NCBI GenBank assembly: GCA_033060915.1
Contig: CM065381.1
Span: forward strand, 33,514,336-33,578,335
DNA: 64,000 bases
Direction of reading: 5' to 3'
Origin: Euryodendron excelsum
Lineage: Eukaryota; Streptophyta; Magnoliopsida; Ericales; Pentaphylacaceae
The notes beneath the pieces are model-generated. The model made no database searches. It was not told the origin of the DNA and worked only from the letters and a program-made list of their open reading frames with translations. Below, piece by piece: positions 55,555 through 64,000 of the stretch (position 1 is its first letter; the number at the start of each line of letters is the position of its first letter). Made by a program: the position numbers and the translations under genes.

Positions 55555-56218
55555 TGTTATGTTCATCCATCTACTTGTTTGTGCTTGTCAATCAGACAAG
55601 ATTTTTGTAGCTGGTGTTGAGCACAGAGCCACTTGGCTTTTGACTATTCAGTTTGGTGACTGGATAGGGCCTTCGTAGGGAGAGTTGAGCCTTGGGCACT
55701 TGGCCTCTACTTGTTCAGTCTGGTGACTGAGCATGACTTTTGTAGTGGGTATTAAGCCTTGGTTGCTTGGCCTCTGCCTATTCAGTCTCGTGGCTGAATA
55801 GGACTTTCGTAGTGCGCGTTAAGCCTTGGGCACTTGGCCTCTACCTGCTCAGTCCAGTGAGTGAGCAAGACTTTTGTAGTAGGCATTAAGCCTTGGGTGC
55901 TTACCCTCTGCTTGTTCAGTCTGGTGACTAAGCAGGACTTTCATAATGGGCGTTAAGCCTTGGGCACTTGGCCTTTGCTTGTTTAGTCTAGTGACGAACT
56001 AAGACTTTCGTAGTGGGCGTTAAACCTTGGGCACTTCTCCTCTAGTTATTTGGTCTTTAGGCTAAAAAGGACTTTTGTAGTGGGAATTAAGCCTTGGGCG
56101 CTTAGCCTCTACCTGCGCGGTCTAAAGGCCGAACAAGACTTTTTTAGTGGGCATTAAACCTTGGGCGCTTGGCCTCTGCTTACTCGGTCTGGAGGCCGAA
56201 CATAACTTTTGTAGTGGT
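55555..56218. repeat. 67-bp tandem array in the 3' UTR of element C (about ten units)
   Basis: Counted from AAGCCTTGGGCACTTGGCC, units begin (at the G of GCC) at 55622, 55689, 55756, 55823, 55890, 55957, 56024, 56091 and 56158: eight exact steps of 67 bases with no insertion or deletion. A further degenerate unit precedes at 55555. Each unit holds CTTGG, a block like CTCTACTTGTTCAGTCTGGTG and GACTTTTGTAGTGGGC. Units differ by scattered substitutions. The array begins 132 bp after the pol stop codon on the minus strand, in the place where Tat/Ogre elements are known to bear variable tandem repeats. Confidence 0.9.
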
Positions 56219-56349
56219 ATCCCTTGCAAGGAAAATATTCAGGCATTCATGGAAATGAATTAAAAGATTTGTAGACAAAGTTTTTATAGGATACCAGCTT
56301 TTCATTAATCTTTGCATCTGTTATTACATCTGGGGAAGAGAGGAGTTGC

Positions 56350-57450
56350 TTACACATAGTATTTTCTCAGATGCTCAGCATGCCAAGGATGAGACAATTC
56401 TTTGTCATTTACCCCCTACAGTCTGTATATGCCCTTCCTTGAGAAGTCAATCACCTCGTAGGGTCCCTCCTAATTCGGGCCAAGCTTTCCATCCTGGGCA
56501 ATTCAGGTGGATTGGTTAACCTTCTTTAGGGTCAACTCTCCTAGCTTGAAGTCCCTTAAGCACACTCAGCTGTTGTGGTATTGACATATCTGTTATTGGT
56601 ATGAAGCCACTCTAATTGTTGATTGAAGCCTTTTCTCTTCAGATAAATTCAGGTCGATTGCCAAGGCCTCATTGTTTGTCTCCGGTCATAGTTCTGAGTC
56701 TTTGGGCTTGGGAGGCCGATCTTAATCGGTATAATCGCTTTTGTTCCGAAGGTAAGAGAGAAATGGGTTTGTCTGATATAGACTCTTTCAGTGGTTCTGT
56801 AGGCCCATAGGATACTGGGGAGCTCTTCCGCTCATAGTCCTTTGGCCTTTTCTAGCTTGGTTTTTATGATCTTGAGGAGGGATCTGTTGGTCACTTCTAT
56901 TTGTCTATTTGCTTGGGGGTGCTCTGGCGAGAAGAAATGGGGGCTAATCTTCAAGTTTGAACACGGACTACTGAATTGTTTCCCTTCGAACTGCTTCCCA
57001 TTATCAATGATGACCACCTTTGGGATCCCGAAGTGGCACACGATGTTTTTCTAGAGGAAAATGGCCATTTTCTGCTATGTGATAGTGGTGAGGGCTTTTG
57101 CTTTGACCCACTTGGTAAAGTAATTGATAGACACTACTGCAAACTTGTTCTGTCCTCTGCTCAGGGGTAACGGACCCACAATGTTGATTGCCTACTGGCA
57201 AACGAACATGGGCTCTGGATGGGAGTCAATTCTTAGGTAGGCTACCTGGTGATGTCGGAAAATCGCTGGCACTTGTCACATTTTTTTACAAACTCCTTGG
57301 AGTCCTTACTCATGGTTCACCAGTAGAATGCTGCTTTGAGGATCTTGTTGGCTAGGGAACATCCTCCAAAATGGTTCTCGCAGATTCCTTCATGGATCTC
57401 CCTCATGATGTAGATAGCCTCTTCTTTTGGGGTTCACCTGAGGAGGGGGA
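56350..57450 (-). pseudogene. pol (INT): Integrase of element C pol
   Basis: Inserts the cDNA into the chromosome. Read on the minus strand: a zinc-binding region ending CDKCQRF (about 57280), core beginning INIVGPLPLSRG (about 57190), VVIIDNGKQFEGKQF (about 57000), the third acidic position in QIEVTNRSLLKII (about 56900), LWAYRTT (about 56795), a GPY/F-like KLGPN-stop-EGPYEV (about 56470) and the pol end HPWHAEHLRKYYV with stop at 56352-56350. The first catalytic Asp, expected in (D)IVGP, is Asn, and there are several stops, so this copy is inactive. Confidence 0.75.
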
Positions 57451-57599
57451 GGGTTTGCCCCTTTTTGTATAGGACGCCATCAAGTATTACATAGTGGCTA
57501 GCTCTGAACTTGAATCTTCTTACCTCCAACTTGTCTTCTGGGAGGGTATTCAGTTCCAAGTAATCTTTGATCAGTTTAGCCCATGAGCCTTCTATTTTT

Positions 57600-58069
57600 A
57601 CAGCATTGACTTTCGGGGTTTAGATGCTTGGTGAATCAAGGACCTCCACGGGCACTTTGGGGTCGAGCTGCTCTGATGACACTATTCTTTCCAATCGTTT
57701 GGCCTCTTCATTCTCCAGTCTAGGGATTCTCTACAGCAATATCATGGAGAATTTTCTGGCTAAGCTTTTAGCCATCTGGCTATATTCTTTTATCTTTTCT
57801 CCCCTTGCTTTATATTCTCTCTAGATCTGCTTGATCACGAGCAGTGAGATCCCCCCTAACTATTACCTACTCTGCCCCTATTCTTTAAGCCATCTGAAGT
57901 CCAGCTATAAGGGCCTTATATTCTGTTTCGCCGTTAGTTGCTGGGAACCTAAATCTGAAAGTATACTCTACTTTATGGCCATCGAGGGTGACAAGAACAG
58001 TGTCTACCCCACTTGACTGTTTGGTGGAGGAGCCATCAACATTCAATATCCAGTTGTTCTCTGTATCGT
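57600..58069 (-). pseudogene. pol (aRH): Second (archaeal-type) RNase H of element C pol
   Basis: The minus strand encodes NNWILNVDGSSTKQSSGV (58060-58007) and, after a change of frame or stops, FRFPATNGETEYKALIAGL (57950-57895). The Asp of VDGSS and the first Glu of the ETEYKAL block stand where the RNase H catalytic residues are expected. It follows a first RNase H region, and two RNase H domains in a row are characteristic of the Tat lineage. The second half is broken by stops. Confidence 0.65.
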
Positions 58070-58549
58070 CTACTTCGGGCGGGGTGTCAAGGAGGGTTGA
58101 AATTTTGTAATAAAATCTACTACTACCTGTCCTTTAATAGCCATCAATGGCCTGTATTGAATATCAAACTGACTGAACTCCACTAACCACTTCATGAGAC
58201 ATCCTGAAGTTTCAAGCTTGTGCAACACTTTCTTAAGGGGTTGGTCGGTCAGGACCATGATTGTGTGCGCTTGGAAGTAGGGCTTGAGCCTTCATGCTGA
58301 TCTTACTAGAGCAAAGGTCAGCAATTCCATCTTCAGGTATCTCTCCTCTACTTCTCTGAGGGCTCTGCTGGTGTAGTAGACCAGTTTCTGGACCCCTTGG
58401 TCTTCTCGGACGAGGGCTAAGCTCACTATTGTTGTCAAAATGGACAAATAGAGATAAAATTCCTCCCCAGTGACCGTTCAGCTAATCAGAGGAACTGAGC
58501 CCAAGTGCTGCTTTAATTGTTGGAAGGCTTTCTCACATTCGCCAATCCA
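58070..58549 (-). pseudogene. pol (RH): First RNase H region of element C pol
   Basis: The minus strand encodes blocks usual after the reverse transcriptase of Tat elements: EEFYLYLSI, LVREDQGVQKLVYYTSRAL, RYLKMELLTFALV, IMVLTDQPLKKVLHK (58260-58215) and FDIQYRPLMAIKGQVVVDFI (about 58170-58113). The catalytic Asp position after LYL is Ser, as is typical of the degenerate first RNase H in this lineage. It removes RNA from RNA-DNA hybrids in other families; here it is probably structural. Confidence 0.65.
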
Positions 58550-59310
58550 CTAGAATGCTTTTCTTAGTGTCATGAAGAAAGGGAGGCATTTGTCAGTGGA
58601 TCTAGAAATGAATCTGTTCAGGGTTGCTACTCTACGTGCCAACCTCTGAACATCTTTGATTGTCTTCAGTGCTTGCATTCCCAGTATCGCGCTGACTTTT
58701 TTCAAGTTGGCCTCTATCCCGCTTTGTAACACTATTATTCCTAGGAACTTTCTCGATGCTATCCCGAACGCGCACTTGGCAAGATTCAGCTTCATGTTAT
58801 AGGCCCTGAGGGTCTGAAAAGTTTCCTTTAGATCCTTCAGGTGGTCAGTTGTTTGCTTACTCTTGACCAACATGTCATCGATGTAGACCTCCATATTACT
58901 CCCGATTTGGGACTTGAATATCCTGTTCACCAACTGTTGGTAAGTTGCCCCGGTATTCTTCAGACAGAATGACATCACTTTGTAATAATATAACCCCCTA
59001 TCTGTGATGAAGGATGTGTGTTCTTGGTCTCTTTCAGCCATTCTGATCTGGTTGTACCTCGAGAAGGCATCCATGAACGTGAGCATCTCATACCCCACAA
59101 TAGAGTCTACCAAAAGGTTAATGGTAGGTAGGGGGAAGCTATCTTTGGGGTTTGTCTTGTTGAGGTCTGTAAAGTCAATACACATCCTCTATTTCCCGCT
59201 TGCCTTCTTTACCAATACAACATTGAAGAGGCAGGTTGGGTATTGGACTTCTTTAATGAACTTAGCCTAGACGAGCTTGTTTATCTCGCTAGCTATGGCT
59301 TCATTATGCT
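58550..59310 (-). pseudogene. pol (RT): Reverse transcriptase of element C pol
   Basis: The minus strand encodes a Ty3/gypsy reverse transcriptase, the enzyme that copies element RNA to cDNA. Blocks in order: FIKEVQYPTCLFNVVLV (about 59250), MCIDFTDLNKTNPKDSFPLP (59185-59126), LTFMDAFSRYNQIRM (about 59080), FITDRGLYYYKVMSFCLKNT (about 59011-58952), the catalytic MEVYIDDMLVKS (58894-58859), and KLNLAKCAFGI (about 58790). YIDD replaces the more common YVDD, and FCLKN the usual FGLKN. A frame of 211 codons is open through the core, but a stop precedes MCIDF and others follow, so the polyprotein is broken. Confidence 0.85.
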
Positions 59311-59778
59311 CTAGGGCGAAGCTCATTCTCTTCTATTTGACTGGTCTGGCCTCGGGTGAAATGTTGAGGTGGTGGGCAGCAATCCTAGGGCCGCTACTTG
59401 GCATATCCTTATACATCCAGGCAAAGATGTTAGCGTTACTCTTTGAGAAAGCTTCTCAGTTCTTCCTTGAGCATTTCTGGGGCTACAGACTTGATCATGA
59501 CCACTCTGGCCTATTCTGGGTTTCCAACCAGGTCTGGGCTACTTATGTCCACTTCCTCCAGGTCTTTTACTAGTTCTCCCCTCTTCACCTCTTCTTCGTC
59601 TCGTACTTCTAGCTCCTCTATCACCAGAGTTTCTTTGACAGTGTCCCCCTTAAAAGAGGCTATATAACACTCCCTCAGCATTACTTGGTCGCCTTTCACT
59701 GTCCCCACTCTGTGGTTGGTTGAAAATTTCAACCTTAGGTGGTAAGTGGAGGTTACTGCCTTGAACTGGTTTAGGGCT
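59311..59778 (-). pseudogene. pol (PR): Protease end and linker of element C pol, truncated by LTR D
   Basis: The minus strand encodes LNQFKAVTSTYHLRLKFSTN (about 59768-59709), then GDQVMLRECYIASFKG, an acidic linker and, in another frame, IFAWMYKDMPS and LNISPEARPVK (about 59430-59345), which precede the reverse transcriptase in related elements. The protease active site would lie further upstream but is replaced at 59779 by the start of another LTR. This defines where LTR D entered. Confidence 0.7.
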
Positions 59779-62700
59779 TGTGAGCACCTCATTTTTGCCC
59801 TTTCATTAATCTCCGGCCTAACCGGACTTACATTCAAACTGACACGGACACATTCAATCCCAAACTGGCTTTCTAGTCTTAATCTAGTCAATCAACCGCT
59901 TTGCGGGCCTAGCGAGGCAAAATAACCAAAATGCCCTTAAGACATCTAGTTGGCACTTCCTCCTACAGAGGGTAAGTTCGTATTTCAACTTCAACTCCAA
60001 TCCCAATTCCAGTCTGAGTTAATCAAACTCAATCTAGCATGTCTTTCGAGAAAGTTGATCCCTTAAATAGTAAGTCCATCCAGTACGACACGTTTATTAA
60101 GAAAACTCCTCAGAATGATAAGTCCCTTCAAACCTGTCAACCAGAACAAAACTCAAGTCCCTGAGATGGTAGAGTGCTTCACTTCTAGCACTTGCTAGCC
60201 CACCAATGTAGAATGTCCGTTATCCAGCATGTTGATCGGAAAAGTACCTAAGGCCTCAAGTCGATAAGATCATCCATCAGCTTCTCAAGATCAGGCAGTC
60301 TCAGGAATATACGCACACCGTCAAAGTGACGGAAACACTCACATACATCACAACCGTCAGAGTGGCAGAAACACTCACAAACATGTCGATATTGAGAATT
60401 GCCAACAAATCCCCTAGGTCACAAGACCAAACACACCTCTTGGCCATGACAAGTTTATTGAAGGATGGGATACCTTGGAAACCAACTCATCACACACCAT
60501 CAAACTGGCAAAAACACTCAAAACCTAGGTCAACACCATTGCTTGCTAGCCCACTTTGGTGAAAAATGATCAAATTGTCCCTTGGGCCTTTCCGACACGC
60601 TTTTTGAAAAAGTACCTAAGTCCTCAGAGTGGTAAGTCCACCTTGTCGAAGATTATCCCAAAGACAATCTAGCACGTTTAAGTGCTTTCCAGTCGTTTTC
60701 GGACCGATTCTGAGAGCATTCGGTCAAAATGACCATTTTGCCCCTTGGCATCTGATCGCCTCAAAGAACCACACTAGCTCTGTGTATCAAACTGGTAACC
60801 TACCGAGGATGCTTCTAATAGTATTCCCGACCTTTCAACACCTTTTTGGATCATTCTGAGCTTATTCCGATAAGCCTATTACAAAATGACCATTTTACTC
60901 CTGGTGGGTTGGTCACCTTTTCCACCAATACCAACTCTCGGTATTAAACTGGAAACCCCTCGAAATACTCTTGATAGTGATTTCAACCTTCACGCCTTCC
61001 CACGGTTCACTCCGGAGCCATTCCGGTGTTTCCCTAGTCCAAATGATTATTTTTCCCTTGGTGGGCCGGTCAATCGTTTCAACTATTCCGGCACTAGTTC
61101 TCAAGACATTTACCTACAAGACATTCTATTAGAGGTTCTCATCCATCCTTGGCCTTCCGGATCATTTCCAAGCTTTCTAGAGTCACTCCTAGTGGAGTCA
61201 AGCAAAAAATTGCATGGTAGTCACTAGAACAGGCGCCTAAATCTATTGTCTTGTGTCCCAAGGGTCAAAAGATACATTTCTTGCCGCCTTAAAACTTGCC
61301 TAAGTGGCTGGCTCCACTCCTAGCCACTATGAGTGGCGCCAAATTCCTGTTTTGTTTGCCTATAAATACAGAACGTCCCCCTGTGTATTCTGGATCTGCA
61401 AACTCAGTCCAGAAGCACTGTCTCCCTGAAAATAGAGCTCGAATTCTCTTAAAACCTAATCCTCTCAAGCCTCAACAAAAAATAAACTCTAGCTTCTACT
61501 CCATACACTCAAATACAAGCCGGCAAGCATCCATTGAAGATCAAGTGCTATATATTCAAAGCTCTTAAGTGAAGCAAACAAAGCAAGCAAAGCAATCAAA
61601 GCAAAATAAAAAGACAAGGTAGGTTTTCAATTTAGTTTATGCAATTCCCCCACTCTCTTCTCTTTCCAAACCCACGTGGGTTCTCTTCTATTTTAATCCA
61701 CATCTTCTACCTCCTCTACTTGCATGCTTGAAACAAGCGACTTCCCAGTTCATGCCTAGGAAGAACTATTGAAAATTATCGTGCTAGGGGCTTTCTTAAA
61801 GCTCAACCTAAGACGATATGGGTTTGACCCCCTTGATTATGTGGTGAAGCCTAACCTTATATGTTCACGTCCTTATTGCAATATAATTGTCATGTTCAAG
61901 CATTGCATTCAAAGTTGTACTCAAAGTTGTTCTCAAACTTGCATGAAAGATTGTTTTCAAAATTTGCATCCAAAAGAGTTGTTTTCAAAATTGTTTTCCA
62001 AATCACACTCCTATGATGATTCTAGCCATTCCATGGTCAGGATTGTTTTAGGAATGTGTTATATTCAATATGACTATCAAAGTCCAAATTTGGGTTCAAA
62101 CCCTAAGTTATTTTTAAAAACCATAACTCTAAGATGATTCTAACCATTCCATGGTTAGGGTTGTTTTAGGAAAGTGTTACATTCAATGTGATCATTATGA
62201 TCTATATTTCAAACCATAATTATTTTCAAAATCACAACCCTAGAATGGTCTTAATCCTTTCATGGTTAGAATCGTTTTAGGAAAATGAGATATTTAAGAA
62301 ACTTGCAAAAGTCTATATTCAAACATTTCCAAAATGATTTTGCAAATCTACTTCCTAAAAACTCTTTTCAAAGATCTACTTTCCAAAAACTCCTTGTCTT
62401 GAAATCCAAGTCAAAACCGTAGAATCCATGATTAGAAAATAGAAATCAAATATTCATGACTATCTATTTGCCTCAAATCATAACTTTTCAAAACATTTTT
62501 CTACATAAAACCATAGATTTTCAAATTCAAGATTTCCAAAACTAAAGGCCTTCTAATTTCGAGTCCAATAAAATCTTGTGCAAATAGAAAACCAAATCAA
62601 ATCTTTCAATTTTGAAAACTAATCAAATCTTCTATTTTTGAAAATAGAGTCCAATATTTCATTTTAGGAAATAGAAATCAAATATTTTCTAATTTGAATA

Positions 62701-64000
62701 TTTCTAAATTTCAAAACTTTCTGAAAACAAAACTTTTCTTTTTTTAATTAAAATCCAATCTTTTCAAGTGTTTTGCATAAACCCTAGGTCTTAGGATTAC
62801 CTAAATTCCAAGTTACCTCAATCATAGTCAAACCTTTTCAAACTCAACTTTCTAAATCCAACTTTTCAAATCTTTCTAAATTCTAACTTTTCTAATTTTA
62901 AACTTTCAAATCTTATGTTCAAATTTCAAATTTTTCTAAATTCAAACCTTTTCAAATTCAAATATTTCCAAAATCAACTCTTTCCTAAAATAAAACTTTC
63001 CAAAATCAACTCTTTCCTAAAATGAAACTTTCTATTCTCGAAACTTTCCTAAAACGTAACTTTTCTAATTCAAAAGTTTCCTAATTTGAAACTTTTTAAA
63101 ATCAAACTTTTCAAGTCTTAATCAAACCTTTCTATTTCAAGTGCATGTTCCAACCCTAGGTTACTAAAGTCCTAGGATGTCTAAACCCTAGTTTAACCCT
63201 AATCCTAAAGTTAGGAGGTCTCAATTCTTTTCTAAACCAAGATGGTTTTCAAATTCCAATTCAACTCAAGAGGATTTAAAAGTTCAATTCAAGCTTTTGA
63301 AATCAAGATCAAATTCAAATCAAAATCAACTTCAACTCCAAGTTTAATTTCCAATCTTCAAATCAAAGTTCAAATCAAGCCCTTTTCAAAAACAAACTTT
63401 TCAAAGACCCTAAAGTTTCTTTTCAAATCAGACAAGACCTCAAAATGTCTATTTTTAATCGGATCCCGAGTCTGAATTACGACTGACCTGATTCTCAATA
63501 AAGGGATACTTAGGCAACCCTCATGGGTGTGGTTGCTACCTTTTTGAAGTTCTCAATTTCCATAACCTTTTTCAAGCTTCAAATCCTCTCTTCAAATCTA
63601 TTTTCAAAATCAATTAATTTTCTTGCACTTGCATGTCATGCACTATATCAAACCTCTTTGTAAAATTTTCAAAGTGGATATAATTGGACAATGGATAATC
63701 AAATATTCTAAATGAGTAAATCTAAGGTGAATAGACATGTAGATACCGCGAGGGCAGGATAGGGTGATAGCTTAGTGCATCTTTCCTATAATTAACCAAC
63801 CTCCAAACCATAGATTACTATTTTTGATAGACCAAAATCGGAGTCATTTTTCAAAAAAGGACTTAAACATTTTTTAAAGGTTACCAAACAACCTGTTTTC
63901 AAAAAAAAAAAAAAAAAAAACAAAACAAGCCATCTATTAAGGAAGTTTTCAAAACTTTTTTCAAAAATCCTAAGTTTAATCTTTAGATTGCACTTAGTTT
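59779..64000 (+). repeat. LTR D: diverged relative of the A/B LTR, continues beyond the window
   Basis: Starts TGTGAGCACCTCATTTTTGCC inside the protease region of element C. It follows the same layout as the A/B LTRs: GTCAGAGTGGC blocks near 60355, a disturbed palindrome region (61300-61340), TATAAATA at 61361, AATAAA at 61605 with AAG/GTAGGT after it, the degenerate TTTCC repeats and the conserved blocks at 63480-63535 and 63735-63815. The window ends at a point that in LTR A is about 190 bp before the LTR end. Divergence is much greater than among A, B and the solo LTR, so D is another subfamily. Confidence 0.8.
61361..61368 (+). promoter_or_regulatory. TATA box of LTR D
   Basis: TATAAATA followed by CAGAACGTCC, compared with CAGAGCCTCC in the other LTRs. 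It is conserved although the flanking U3 has diverged. Confidence 0.7.

Larger units (their letters stand above)
54259..59778 (-). mobile_element. Element C, right part: antisense gene end, 67-bp array and pol
   Basis: Second piece of the minus-strand Tat-lineage element. From its 5' side it contains pol (59778-56350), the tandem array (56218-55555) and, antisense, the end of the extra gene (55159-54259). Its gag, primer site and 5' LTR are not seen, because at 59779 an LTR of another element begins inside the protease region. Confidence 0.75.

Noticed and set aside
55555..56218. Regular 67-bp periodicity that could look like a CRISPR array
   Set aside because: The whole unit repeats with scattered substitutions; there are no unique spacers, and the context is a plant retrotransposon.

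Overview
This is nuclear DNA from a flowering plant with a large, repeat-rich genome. The evidence is AT-rich sequence, plant-type Ty3/gypsy retrotransposons, Tourist-like, hAT-like and Mutator-like MITEs, GT-AG splice signals, plant TATA boxes and AAACCCTA boxes. A eudicot is likely but I cannot name the species. I found no host protein-coding gene, tRNA or rRNA that I can support; every recognisable protein belongs to a transposable element.

Left part (1-19542): AT-rich intergenic DNA with small transposons. It holds the start of a minus-strand Ty3/gypsy element (LTR 337-744, primer site, first codons of gag) cut at 194/195 by the end of another LTR; a ~187-bp triple repeat (1740-2330); a SINE-like sequence; a 1.28-kb Tourist/PIF-like element (6306-7582, TTA target duplications) followed 18 bp later by a Mutator-like MITE (7601-7856); an hAT-like MITE (8138-8572); a solo LTR with exact GACAC target duplications (14195-14874); two tandem duplications; and a 210-bp Tourist-like MITE (17908-18117).

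Right part (19543-64000): a nest of retrotransposons. The oldest, element C, is a minus-strand Tat-lineage Ty3/gypsy element. From its 5' side it shows pol (59778 down to 56350: protease end, RT, two RNase H domains, integrase), a 67-bp tandem array in the 3' UTR (55555-56218), an antisense 'putative gypsy-type transposon' gene on the plus strand (20837-22139 continued at 54259-55159), and a 3' LTR (19543-20560). Plus-strand element A (5' LTR 22140-26815; 3' LTR tail 51350-54258) split the antisense gene of C. Element B, of the same family as A, sits in the internal region of A (5' LTR from 29993 to 39385, internal region 39386-48239, 3' LTR head 48240-51349). A solo LTR (30453-35216, TSD CAGGC) lies inside the 5' LTR of B. 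A deletion later fused the 3' LTRs of B and A near 51349. Another LTR, D, of a diverged relative of A and B, enters the pol of C at 59779 and runs out of the window.

The most interesting object is element B. It has ~4.6-kb LTRs, a primer-binding site, gag and a polypurine tract but no pol. Between gag and the 3' LTR it carries an antisense, intron-containing gene for a plant mobile domain (MAIN-like) protein. A 23-bp palindrome based on TGGCGCCACT lies ahead of the TATA box in the LTRs and occurs again upstream of this antisense gene. Conserved splice signals suggest that an intron running from the LTR into the leader would remove the primer-binding site and produce a separate gag mRNA. All coding regions carry stops or frameshifts, so these are decaying copies; function must be inferred from the family, not from these copies.
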